Position numbers and translations under genes: made by a program
Shown here: positions 36,548 through 44,841 of the stretch, in pieces
Layout: each line of letters opens with the position of its first letter
Numbering within the stretch: position 1 is the first letter of the stretch
The notes under the pieces: generated by a model
The model's database searches: none
Told to the model about the DNA's origin: nothing
What the model saw: the letters and a program-made list of their open reading frames with translations, nothing else
Assembly (NCBI RefSeq): GCF_001314995.1
Contig: NZ_CP012938.1
Location: 6,014,001 to 6,078,000 of the forward strand
Length of the DNA: 64,000 nucleotides
Reading direction: 5' to 3'
DNA from: Bacteroides ovatus
GTDB taxonomy: Bacteria; Bacteroidota; Bacteroidia; Bacteroidales; Bacteroidaceae

Positions 36548-37729
36548 TTATGGCACAAATTTTATACAGACCGGCTTGTCTACTTTAATATCCTGCTGTA
36601 CATCTGTTAATAGTCCTGTATCTGCATCTCTTTCATAAACTTGTATCACATTGCTATCTCTGCAAGCAACCAACAAGTATTTGCCATTAGGCGTGATGAT
36701 GAAATTGCGTGGATGAATCCCTGTCAGTTGGTAGCCTGCTTTCGCCAACATTCCGTTATCCGGGTGAATACTGAATATGGCAATACCATCTGCTTTCAAA
36801 CGATTGCTGGCATACAGGAATTTACCATCCGGGCTGATATGAATATCAGCACTTCCTTGTGCGTTTACCGTATCGGCAGCGATTGTCTGGATCTCTTTTA
36901 AATCTCCGTCTTTATATTCAAAAGCGATTACTGTGCCCGATAACTCATTAATCAGATAGGCGTAATGGCCATTTGGCGAGAAAGTCAGATGACGGGGACC
37001 CGAACCGGCTTTCACTTTAGAGGCAGCAGGCGATCCTTCTTTCAGAAATGCTTCCTTATTTTCTGCATTTGCAGCTGGGTTAATGATAAACTTATGTATT
37101 TGATCTGTACCCAAGTCATCGGCAAACAAGTATTTACCATCCGGAGTGATACGGACACAATGCAGATGCGGTTTCTCTTGTCGTTCCTTGTCTACTCCCG
37201 TACCTTTGAATTGTATAATATCGGAAGCGGGTAGGAGCGAGCCATCTTTTGCGATAGGGAAAACGGAAATGCTGCCGCCACTGTAGTTGGCGGTTATCAC
37301 ATTATTTCCACTGGCGATGATATAGCAGGGATCTTCACCTCCCGTTTGCTGTGAATTTAATAGTTGCAAAGTACCTTTTTCTTTATTGAAGGCAAATGCA
37401 TTGGCGGCAGCTTGCGTACTATTGAATTCACTGACTGCATAGACGAATTTTCCGTCGGCAGATGGAACAAGATAAGAAGGATTTTCAATTTCCGTTTCAC
37501 TTAAGGGAGTGGCAGTCCCGTTTTCTTCATTGAAGCGGTAGCTATATATCCCTTTACTGGTTCCTGATGTGTAAGTACCCACCAACATGGTTAGTTCGTT
37601 TTCCGTTGTATCGGTTGTTTCCATAGGAGTCTTTTTTTTAGAAGTACAGCCACTGATACTGATTCCGAATATGCAAACAGCGGCAAATGCTTTGAATATA
37701 TATGTTTTAGATAGATATGTCTTAATCAT
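36548..37729 (-). CDS. Lactonase-like beta-propeller lipoprotein
   Basis: From the ATG at 37729 this is a 393-residue protein with lipobox GISISGC, so it is predicted membrane anchored and exported. Seven-bladed beta-propeller repeats follow (LTMLVGTYTSGTSKGIYSY, SPDGKFLYASNRLKADGIAI, TPNGKYLLVACRDSN), as in 6-phosphogluconolactonases of the Pgl family. Being secreted, it probably does not serve the cytoplasmic pentose phosphate pathway; the substrate is open. The frame extends upstream to 37849 with other Met codons (37771), but only the 37729 start gives a normal signal peptide. Confidence 0.85.
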   Translation of the reverse strand: MIKTYLSKTYIFKAFAAVCIFGISISGCTSKKKTPMETTDTTENELTMLVGTYTSGTSKGIYSYRFNEENGTATPLSETEIENPSYLVPSADGKFVYAVSEFNSTQAAANAFAFNKEKGTLQLLNSQQTGGEDPCYIIASGNNVITANYSGGSISVFPIAKDGSLLPASDIIQFKGTGVDKERQEKPHLHCVRITPDGKYLFADDLGTDQIHKFIINPAANAENKEAFLKEGSPAASKVKAGSGPRHLTFSPNGHYAYLINELSGTVIAFEYKDGDLKEIQTIAADTVNAQGSADIHISPDGKFLYASNRLKADGIAIFSIHPDNGMLAKAGYQLTGIHPRNFIITPNGKYLLVACRDSNVIQVYERDADTGLLTDVQQDIKVDKPVCIKFVP

Positions 37730-37853
37730 AAGTAGCTTATTATTGGTTGATTTTTCATGATGCTTTTTCATCTTAAATATAAAATAGCTCCGTAAAGATA
37801 GTGCTTTGATATAATATTTGCTAACGTCTTCTCGTAAATTAGAAAACATTTCC

Positions 37854-37861
37854 TATCTTTG
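37854..37861 (+). promoter_or_regulatory. -7 box for ssrA
   Basis: TATCTTTG lies 51 nt upstream of the mature tmRNA 5' end, so the primary transcript would carry a 5' extension removed by processing. Confidence 0.55.
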
Positions 37862-37912
37862 CACTCTTGGAAAGCGTTCTAAACAATCGCTATTCTGTAC
37901 GAATAAAAATTT

Positions 37913-38306
37913 GGGGTTGACTGGATTTGACAGCGGGCAGAAATGGTAGGTAAGCATGCAGTGGGTCGGTAATTTCCACTTAAATATCAGTTATCAAAAT
38001 TTTATCTGGCGAAACTAATTACGCTCTTGCTGCTTAATCGAATCACAGTAGATTAGCTTAATCCAGGCACTAGGTGCCAGGACGAGACATCACTCGGAAG
38101 CTGTTGCTCCGAAGCATTCCGGTTCAGTGGTGCAGTTACATCGGGGATAGTCAAAGGCGGCCTCGCACTTTTGATGAAACTTTAGAGGATAAGGCAGGAA
38201 TTGATGGCTTTGGTTCTGTTCCTGCACGAAAATTTAGGCAAAGATAAGCATGTAGAAAGCTTATGATTTCCTCGTTTGGACCGGGGTTCGATCCCCCGCA
38301 GCTCCA
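37913..38306 (+). ncRNA. ssrA: Transfer-messenger RNA (tmRNA)
   Basis: tmRNA rescues stalled ribosomes. The 5' end GGGGTTG pairs with CAGCTCC at the 3' end (seven pairs with G-U), followed by discriminator A at 38306; the CCA tail is not encoded. The T-arm GGGGTTCGATCCCC is intact. The reading frame at 38008-38037 encodes the tag GETNYALAA and a TAA stop. Length is about 394 nt. A strong terminator follows at 38343. Confidence 0.97.
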
Positions 38307-38342
38307 CTTTAAATGCTGATTTCTAGTGTTTTATGAGATTTG

Positions 38343-38384
38343 CACCCCGCTTTACATCCTAATAATGTAAAGCGGGGTGTTTTT
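38343..38384 (+). terminator. Terminator after ssrA
   Basis: CACCCCGCTTTACAT (38343-38357) pairs perfectly with ATGTAAAGCGGGGTG (38365-38379), followed by TTTTTG. Confidence 0.93.
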
Positions 38385-38507
38385 GTTTTATTTAATATTT
38401 CTATTTTCTGTGATATTCATCTGTTCGTCAATGCTCGGGTCGAATCGGTCGTTGTATAGGTGGCAGACGGCTTAAATGTCAAGACTGTCACAACGGGACT
38501 GATCGGA

Positions 38508-39584
38508 TTACTTTTCGTCTTTCTTGTTATCGAGTAGCTGTGATAATTCTTCCTCCACTTCCTCGATACTTGGCAAGGCGGATTTCAGATTTTCGGGAAT
38601 GGCTTTGCTTAGCTGGTAGTCGCTTACTCCTATGGGCTGTGCATAGCCCGTTAGGGCATATTGTGCCACTACTTCATCTTTACCTTTGCAGAGCAACAAT
38701 CCTATTGTCTTGTTGTCGTTTTCACCTCTCAACTGGTCGTCTACGATGTTGATGTAGAAATTCAATTGCCCTGCATATTCTGGCTTGAATGGAGTAGCCT
38801 TTAATTCTACGACTATATAGGAGTGAAGTTTTATGGAGTATAGGATAAGGTCTGCATAAAAATCGCTGTCCCCGACTTGGAAATGTTTCTGTTTGGCTAC
38901 AAAGGCGAAGCCGTTCCCCATTTCCAATAGATACCTTGTGACGTGTTCTACAAGCTGTTTTTCAATATCCCTTTCATCTGCCAGTTCTTTTGTACCTGCT
39001 ACATCGAATATATACGGGTCTTTCAGCAAATAGTTGGCTAAGTCACTTTGAGGGGTGGGCAAGGTCTTTGTGAAATTGTTGACTTTCTGTGTTTCTATCT
39101 GCCGTTTGAACAGATTAGTCTCAATCTGTATCTTTAATACGTTGCTGCTCCATCCGTTTTCAACGGACTGTTTCATGTACCAATATTTGTTTCCTAAGGG
39201 TAATGAGCTATCCAATAGTATCACATGACTGGTCCAGTTTATTTTTGAAATGGGGGAACAAACAAAATCCTTTTCAATATCATCAATGGATGTTTGCAGC
39301 ATTGCGGAGATTGTCTTGTCTATCTTTTGAATTTGCGCAAGAGGCTCTTGCGTAAATTCTTTTGATTGAAATATATTTGTCTGAAATTGCGCAAGAGGTT
39401 CTTGCGTAATTGGTAAACAGTTCAGTTCATCAGTCAAGGATAGCATATTGGGGATTGTTGGCGTTCTCAACACCTTGTCACAAGAAAGCATTCTTTGTAA
39501 TATCTCTAGTGGGTATGTTCGGGCAAACTGACACATATAGGTAAGGCTTCTCGCTGAATATCCTTTCTTTTCGGGATAGTGCAT
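38508..39584 (-). CDS. YhcG/DUF1016 PDDEXK nuclease, N-terminally shortened
   Basis: The 358-residue frame aligns, from memory, with E. coli YhcG: GYSARSLTYMCQFARTYP, NNFTKTLPTPQSDLA, ERDIEKQLVEHVTRYLLE, and the PD-(D/E)XK core with FYADLILYSIKLHSYIVVELKA (Asp, then Glu-x-Lys), so the nuclease site is intact. The first 55 or so residues of the DUF1016 N-terminal domain are missing. The frame stays open without an ATG to about 39640, where the 3' end of the DUF4419 gene lies. The middle has an insertion of about 75 residues compared with YhcG, containing two copies of TQEPLAQ encoded by DNA palindromes. YhcG proteins are putative nucleases found near restriction or toxin genes; this one may be a remnant. 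Confidence 0.8.
   Translation of the reverse strand: MHYPEKKGYSARSLTYMCQFARTYPLEILQRMLSCDKVLRTPTIPNMLSLTDELNCLPITQEPLAQFQTNIFQSKEFTQEPLAQIQKIDKTISAMLQTSIDDIEKDFVCSPISKINWTSHVILLDSSLPLGNKYWYMKQSVENGWSSNVLKIQIETNLFKRQIETQKVNNFTKTLPTPQSDLANYLLKDPYIFDVAGTKELADERDIEKQLVEHVTRYLLEMGNGFAFVAKQKHFQVGDSDFYADLILYSIKLHSYIVVELKATPFKPEYAGQLNFYINIVDDQLRGENDNKTIGLLLCKGKDEVVAQYALTGYAQPIGVSDYQLSKAIPENLKSALPSIEEVEEELSQLLDNKKDEK
39331..39406. repeat. Two intragenic palindromes in the yhcG-like gene
   Basis: Palindrome 1 is centred at 39344 (arms AATTTGCGCAAGAG and its complement, 13 of 14 pairs). Palindrome 2 is centred near 39398 (AATTGCGCAAGA, 11 of 12 pairs). They are 54 bp apart, a multiple of three, so both are translated as TQEPLAQ. 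The core AGAGGCTCT of the first equals the motif of the intergenic arrays at 5871 and 42471. Confidence 0.75.
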
Positions 39585-39634
39585 CTTGATAGCCTTTGAA
39601 ATCTGACTTATGGCTTTTGGATAGCCTCTTTTTA

Positions 39635-41062
39635 TTATGGAGTCATAAATGAAGCACTCCCACTTCGCGAACCATTTATTTTTATATCCGTATCAGGCAA
39701 TAATCTTTTAATACGCTCTATTTCCTCTTTAGTAATCTTTCCATATAAACTCAACGATCCGATTTTTATTTTTGATATTTCGTCCGGTATATCAATTGTA
39801 TCGATAAATTGGATATCCAACCTTTTTATTTCTTTGAGCTCCAACAGTACAGCCGGAAATTCTTTTACTCTGATATTGATGCCGCTTCCCCAGCCATCCT
39901 TTTGAGCATCAGCACTTAATTTACTTTTTAATCCTTCCTTGTTAACATCTTTCTTCCTGACCATCCAACCAATTTGCGGTCGCAGAGCAAAAGTCTTGCT
40001 GTTTTGTTCTAACCCGATGAAACCTGCCCAAAATTCTAATGGAGTTTCTTTGACAGCGTCGCCATATACTTCCTGATACTTTACATCTACCTTCACTATC
40101 TCATCAGGGAGACAATTTTTGCCTTCAAGCTGTTTCAGATAATTTCTTTTCCCTTCCTTATCATAAGGGAAAAACTTCACGATCCATCCATCAATAATGT
40201 TTGGGGCTCCGTATCGTTTCTGTGAATGATATTTAAACATGTTGCGCCAAAAGTTCTTATTAACTTCTCCTTTGGATGCTTTGACAAATTCTTCCAAAAG
40301 AGGTTCCAATTCTGAAATCCACCAATCGAGTTTGTATTCTTTCAAGCCTCTGGCTTTGTGCAGTAGTTTTTCCCAGTCCTCTGGTGTTCCTTCGAGAGTT
40401 ATTTCAGGTATTCCACAGACAATGCGTATGATTATAAACTCAAAATAAGGTTTTACAGCCTCCATGATTGTTATTTCGGAAGCAACTTTCTCTAAAGAGG
40501 TAGTCGTTGAAAAATTGCAGGTGAGCAGTTCGGTCAGATGATTACCGGTGTATTGGGATATTTGTTCTGTAAATTGCGGGAAGATTTCCTCCCATGAAAG
40601 AGTAGGGTCCTCCAATTTTTTGTCTTCTCTTATAATTAAGGATAGTTTGCCGGAGAAATCAACAAGCTCATTTCTCATAGATTCCTGATTGGCATTGATA
40701 TGGCGTGCAAATCCCTGGCTGATTAATAGCCAAATCATGTCCGGGGACAATACAAATGGCCTGTGATCCGCATAAGCCTGATACATACCGTTGAAAAAAG
40801 AATTAGGGCCAAAAGAAACGAGACTGTCGGGAGATTCGCTCTTTGCAATGATATGATAAGGAACCTTGATATTCTTCTCTTTTATCTCATAAGGCTCTAT
40901 GTTCATATCTGATAATATAAGACTTTCGTAAATTTCATTCGGGGAGTCTAGATGAAGTAATTCTTCAGGCTTTGAAAGCTTTTCGACCTTAAAAGTGATT
41001 CCATTTTGAGCGAATGTGGAAACACTGCAAAATATGAATAAGCAAAATAATGTGTTTTTCAT
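39635..41062 (-). CDS. DUF4419 family secreted protein
   Basis: The 475-residue protein has a signal peptide (residues 1-18, ending STFAQ). It shows the DUF4419 pattern: SFFNGMYQAYADHRPFVLSPDMIWLLI near residue 90, then FARHINANQESMRNELVDF, a central helical region and GWIVKFFPYD. The last part looks like a leucine-rich segment (ELKEIKRLDIQFIDTIDIP). Function is unknown. The sequence looks richer in A and T than the neighbours, and it lies between ssrA and dinB beside a truncated nuclease gene, so it may have been acquired by transfer. No clear promoter is seen. Confidence 0.83.
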   Translation of the reverse strand: MKNTLFCLFIFCSVSTFAQNGITFKVEKLSKPEELLHLDSPNEIYESLILSDMNIEPYEIKEKNIKVPYHIIAKSESPDSLVSFGPNSFFNGMYQAYADHRPFVLSPDMIWLLISQGFARHINANQESMRNELVDFSGKLSLIIREDKKLEDPTLSWEEIFPQFTEQISQYTGNHLTELLTCNFSTTTSLEKVASEITIMEAVKPYFEFIIIRIVCGIPEITLEGTPEDWEKLLHKARGLKEYKLDWWISELEPLLEEFVKASKGEVNKNFWRNMFKYHSQKRYGAPNIIDGWIVKFFPYDKEGKRNYLKQLEGKNCLPDEIVKVDVKYQEVYGDAVKETPLEFWAGFIGLEQNSKTFALRPQIGWMVRKKDVNKEGLKSKLSADAQKDGWGSGINIRVKEFPAVLLELKEIKRLDIQFIDTIDIPDEISKIKIGSLSLYGKITKEEIERIKRLLPDTDIKINGSRSGSASFMTP

Positions 41063-41252
41063 AATCTTAAAGAGTTGTATGGTGGCACAAACTTATTAAC
41101 TACCTCTATATTTTGAATAGACGATATGCAAATATAATATTATAAGAACTGTCTTTGACAAGATATTGAATGTTTTTTTGACTTATATCTATAAAAATCA
41201 TAAGCATATTATTTCTTGAACCGATAAGCAGGATTTATTCAGGAATTTATAG

Positions 41253-41260
41253 TAAGTTTG
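41253..41260 (+). promoter_or_regulatory. -7 box for dinB
   Basis: TAAGTTTG matches TAnnTTTG and lies 18 nt before the start codon. I saw no LexA-type palindrome. Confidence 0.5.
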
Positions 41261-41278
41261 CTCTGCTAATCCTAAACA

Positions 41279-42370
41279 ATGACGCAGAGAAAGATTATAC
41301 ATATCGACATGGATGCCTTCTATGCCTCTGTAGAACAGCGTGATAATCCAGAACTTCGTGGCAAGCCTTTAGCGGTAGGTCATGCAGAAGAGAGGGGAGT
41401 CGTGGCTGCTGCTAGCTATGAAGCCCGGCGTTACGGTGTCCGTTCCGCTATGGCTTCGCAAAAGGCGAAACGTCTTTGTCCCCAACTCATTTTTGTACCT
41501 GGCAGGATGGATGTTTATAAATCCGTTTCCCGTCAGATACATGAGATTTTCCACGAATATACGGATATCATCGAACCTCTGTCTCTGGATGAAGCTTTCT
41601 TGGATGTCACTGAAAACAAGAAAGATATTTCCCTGGCTGTGGATATAGCAAAGGAAATAAAGCAGAAGATACGGGAACAACTCAACCTTGTTGCGTCTGC
41701 CGGAGTTTCTTATAATAAGTTTCTGGCTAAAATAGCTTCGGACTATCGCAAACCGGATGGCTTATGCACCATTCATCCGGAACAAGCCCTTGATTTTATA
41801 GCCCGTCTTCCTATCGAATCTTTTTGGGGAGTGGGTCCGGTGACTGCAAAGAAGATGCATTTACTTGGCATCCACAATGGACTTCAACTACGGAAATGCT
41901 CTCTTGAAATGCTGACAGCCCATTTCGGGAAAGCCGGCGCACTGTATTATGAGTGCTCACGAGGAATTGACGAACGCCCTGTCGAAGCAATTCGTATCCG
42001 TAAATCCATTGGCTGCGAACGTACATTGGAACGTGATATTTCAGCCCGTTCATCGGTCATTATCGAACTATACCATGTGGCGGTAGAGCTGATTGAACGT
42101 CTTCAGCGAAAAGACTTCAAAGGCAACACGCTTACCCTGAAAATCAAGTTTCATGATTTTAGCCAGATAACCCGAAGCCTTACTCAATCGCAGGAACTCA
42201 CCACCTTAGACCGGGTACTCCCACTTGCAAAAGAATTGCTTAAAAGTGTCGAATTTGAGCAACATCCAATCCGGCTCATCGGTCTTTCCGTCTCCAATCC
42301 AAAAGAGGAAGCCGATGAACAACACGGTGTTTGGGAACAGTTGAGCTTTGAATTTAGCGATTGGGATTGA
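41279..42370 (+). CDS. dinB: DNA polymerase IV
   Basis: DinB is a Y-family translesion polymerase. The 363-residue protein has the catalytic motifs HIDMDAFYASVEQRDNP and SLDEAFLDVT, the SAGVSYNKFLAKIASDYRKP segment, the helix-hairpin-helix GVGPVTAKKMHLLGI and the little-finger domain at the C-terminus. The C-terminal end, LSFEFSDWD, is a plausible sliding-clamp contact (QLSFEF). It is monocistronic. A very purine-rich stretch follows (42371-42455). Confidence 0.96.
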   Translation: MTQRKIIHIDMDAFYASVEQRDNPELRGKPLAVGHAEERGVVAAASYEARRYGVRSAMASQKAKRLCPQLIFVPGRMDVYKSVSRQIHEIFHEYTDIIEPLSLDEAFLDVTENKKDISLAVDIAKEIKQKIREQLNLVASAGVSYNKFLAKIASDYRKPDGLCTIHPEQALDFIARLPIESFWGVGPVTAKKMHLLGIHNGLQLRKCSLEMLTAHFGKAGALYYECSRGIDERPVEAIRIRKSIGCERTLERDISARSSVIIELYHVAVELIERLQRKDFKGNTLTLKIKFHDFSQITRSLTQSQELTTLDRVLPLAKELLKSVEFEQHPIRLIGLSVSNPKEEADEQHGVWEQLSFEFSDWD

Positions 42371-42455
42371 AGGCGAAGAGGAAGAAATAGAGGAATGAAG
42401 AGGAAAGAATAGGGGATGAAAAAGAAGAGAATCAAAGAATGAAAAAAGAAAGAGG
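42371..42455 (+). other. Polypurine tract downstream of dinB
   Basis: About 85 bases after the dinB stop are almost only A and G on the plus strand (for example GGCGAAGAGGAAGAAATAGA). No stem-loop or gene is visible. It leads into the phased array starting at 42471. Confidence 0.6.
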
Positions 42456-42470
42456 ATTGAATATCCAAAC

Positions 42471-42613
42471 AGATACTTTGTCTGAAGTAAAACAGATACT
42501 CTATTTGAAATAAAATAGAGCCTTTATTTGCCCTAAACAGAGCCTCTGTTTGGAATAAATAGAACCTTTATTTTCTCCAAAGGGAGCCTCTATTTTCTAA
42601 AACTGCATCTTTG
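42471..42613. repeat. Phased array of AGAGCCTCT-type elements (7 units, 22-23 bp)
   Basis: Units begin at 42471, 42494, 42517, 42539, 42561, 42583 and about 42605, with spacings of 23, 23, 22, 22, 22 and 22 bp. The best unit is AAACAGAGCCTCTGTTT; others vary at one to three positions (AGATACTCT, AGAGCCTTT, AGAACCTTT). It is the same family as 5871-5945. Confidence 0.8.
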
Positions 42614-42643
42614 TTTTTCCGAAATGAAAACCCGGTTTCCGTG

Positions 42644-42718
42644 TGACTTAAATTGTTTTTATAGTGACTTAAATTGTTTCTACAATGACTTAAATTGCTT
42701 TTATAATGACTTAAAAGC
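42644..42718 (+). repeat. Phased direct repeat TGACTTAAATTG (4 units, 21 bp)
   Basis: TGACTTAAATTG starts at 42644, 42665 and 42686, and a shorter TGACTTAAA at 42707, each exactly 21 bp apart. All are in one orientation, with T-rich spacers. The array lies about 100 bp upstream of the heparinase-family promoter. Confidence 0.85.
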
Positions 42719-42814
42719 CTAAAATATAGCAATTAAGAGTACTATTTTTGAAGTATGTACTTTTTTGTCATCAGGTTCGTATGATTTACTCACCTCATTT
42801 TTTATCAGATACGT

Positions 42815-42822
42815 TATCTTTG
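42815..42822 (+). promoter_or_regulatory. -7 box for the heparinase-family gene
   Basis: TATCTTTG lies 25 nt before the ATG at 42848. Transcription would begin near 42829, which argues against the ATG at 42833 as the start. Confidence 0.55.
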
Positions 42823-42847
42823 CAATACTTAAATGAATGAAAATACC

Positions 42848-44782
42848 ATGAATCGAATGAAACATTTATTTTGTGTTCTTTTACTAGCAGCTTTAGGAAG
42901 TTTTTCTTTCAAGGCAAGCGCTTACACCGAACGCAATATGCTGCAAAAAGCGGCAGACGAAACTACGTTGAAAAACGTGTTGGTAATGAAACAAGCATGG
43001 GTGCCTTATCCTGCTTATACAGATCGTGCCGCCTGGGATTCTTTGATGGGTCCCAATAAGCAACGCCTCATCGAAGCCGGTGAAAAACTCCTCGACTATA
43101 AATGGCAACTGATACCTGCCACTGCTTATCTGGAATATGAACGTAGCGGTAACCGTAAAATAATGGAAGTTCCTTATGACGCCAACCGCCAGGCACTTAA
43201 CGCCTTGATGCTCGCCGAACTGGCCGAAGGGAAAGGACGTTTTATCGACCAATTACTGAACGGAGCATATATGAGCTGTGAAATGAATTCATGGGTTCTA
43301 TCCGCACACTTGCCCCGCCAGAGTAGCAAACGTTCACTTCCCGACTTCCGCGAACAGATTATCGACCTCGGTTCAGGCGGATACGGAGCTTTAATGGCTT
43401 GGGTACACTATTTCTTCCGCAAACCATTCGACAAAATCAATCCTGTGGTATCCTTGCAAATGCGTAAAGCAATCAAAGAACGTATTCTCGATCCGTATAT
43501 GAACGACGACGAAATGTGGTGGATGGCTTTTAACTGGAAACCGGGAGAAATCATCAACAACTGGAATCCTTGGTGTAACTCCAATGCCCTGCAATGTTTC
43601 TTACTGATGGAGAACAATAAGAATAAGTTAGCGAAAGCTGTTTATCGCTCCATGCAGTCAGTCGATAAGTTTATCAACTTCGTGAAATCCGATGGTGCCT
43701 GTGAGGAGGGAACCTCTTACTGGGGACATGCCGCCGGAAAGCTCTATGACTATTTGCAGATACTCTCTGATGGCACAGGCGGTAAACTGTCTCTGTTCAA
43801 TGAACCGATGATTCGCCGGATGGGAGAATATATGTCCCGCTCATACGTGGGCAATGGCTGGGTGGTGAATTTTGCTGATGCATCGGCACAAGGCGGGGGC
43901 GATCCTTTGTTAATCTATCGCTTCGGTAAAGCTGTAAACAGCGATGAAATGATGCATTTTGCCGCATACCTGTTGAAAGGAAGAAAACCGTATGCTACCA
44001 TGGGCAACGACGCTTTTCGTTCGCTTCAATCTCTACTTTGCTGTAATGAGCTGGCAAAAGCAACTCCGAAACATGATATGCCGGATGTAACCTGGTATCC
44101 CGAGACGGAATTCTGCTATATGAAGAACAAAAACGGTATGTTTGTTGCCGCTAAAGGCGGATTTAATAACGAAAGCCATAACCACAACGATGTAGGAACC
44201 TTTTCTTTATATGTAAATACAATTCCTGTGATTATTGATGCCGGTGTAGGTACATATACCAAACAGACGTTCGGCAAGGACCGCTATACCATCTGGACCA
44301 TGCAGAGCAACTATCATAACTTGCCGATGATTAACGGAGTACCGCAGAAATTCGGGCAGGAGTATAAAGCTACCAATACCGTTTGCAATGAGAAGAAACG
44401 GATGTTCTCTACGGATATAGCTACTGCTTATCCGGCAGAAGCGAAAGTGAAAAGCTGGGTTCGCTCTTATGCTCTTGATGATAAAAAACTTATTATTGGT
44501 GATATTTATACGTTGGATGAGGCTATTGTTCCTAATCAAATGAACTTTTTAACTTGGGGCAATGTGACTTTCCCGTCAGCCGGAAAAATCCGCATCGAAG
44601 TAAAGGGACAAAAGGTGGAAATGAACTATCCATCACAGTTTAAGGCCGAACTGGAAACAATCAAACTGGATGATCCGCGCCTGTCTAACGTATGGGGCAA
44701 AGAGATTTACCGCATCACACTAAAGACTGAAGAAAAGAAAGTGACTGGTAAATATGGATTTGTTATTCAACAAGTGAAGTAG
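42848..44782 (+). CDS. Heparinase II/III family polysaccharide lyase-like protein
   Basis: The protein is about 644 residues with a signal peptide ending FKASA. The N-terminal half is an alpha/alpha toroid (NALMLAELAEGKGRFIDQLL, WWMAFNWKPGEIINNWNPWC). The C-terminal half is the heparinase II/III beta domain (GGFNNESHNHNDVGTFSLYV, then VGTYTKQTFG). The NESHNHND region holds the His/Asn cluster usual for these lyases. No sulfatase, SusC/D or regulator gene is adjacent, so it is not in a typical heparin utilisation locus and its substrate is open. Starts at 42833 and 42857 are also in frame. A small secreted protein gene follows after 59 nt. Confidence 0.85.
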   Translation: MNRMKHLFCVLLLAALGSFSFKASAYTERNMLQKAADETTLKNVLVMKQAWVPYPAYTDRAAWDSLMGPNKQRLIEAGEKLLDYKWQLIPATAYLEYERSGNRKIMEVPYDANRQALNALMLAELAEGKGRFIDQLLNGAYMSCEMNSWVLSAHLPRQSSKRSLPDFREQIIDLGSGGYGALMAWVHYFFRKPFDKINPVVSLQMRKAIKERILDPYMNDDEMWWMAFNWKPGEIINNWNPWCNSNALQCFLLMENNKNKLAKAVYRSMQSVDKFINFVKSDGACEEGTSYWGHAAGKLYDYLQILSDGTGGKLSLFNEPMIRRMGEYMSRSYVGNGWVVNFADASAQGGGDPLLIYRFGKAVNSDEMMHFAAYLLKGRKPYATMGNDAFRSLQSLLCCNELAKATPKHDMPDVTWYPETEFCYMKNKNGMFVAAKGGFNNESHNHNDVGTFSLYVNTIPVIIDAGVGTYTKQTFGKDRYTIWTMQSNYHNLPMINGVPQKFGQEYKATNTVCNEKKRMFSTDIATAYPAEAKVKSWVRSYALDDKKLIIGDIYTLDEAIVPNQMNFLTWGNVTFPSAGKIRIEVKGQKVEMNYPSQFKAELETIKLDDPRLSNVWGKEIYRITLKTEEKKVTGKYGFVIQQVK

Positions 44783-44841
44783 GATGAAATAGATTTTTAA
44801 AGCTAGAAAAAATAAAGTATAAACAATTAAATCACAGTAAG

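Noticed and set aside
36548..37729. 6-phosphogluconolactonase of the pentose phosphate pathway
   Set aside because: The protein has a lipoprotein signal, so a cytoplasmic metabolic role is unlikely; I kept the general lactonase-like call.
38281..38306. A tRNA gene at the T-loop-like sequence GGTTCGATCC
   Set aside because: It is the tRNA-like 3' end of tmRNA.
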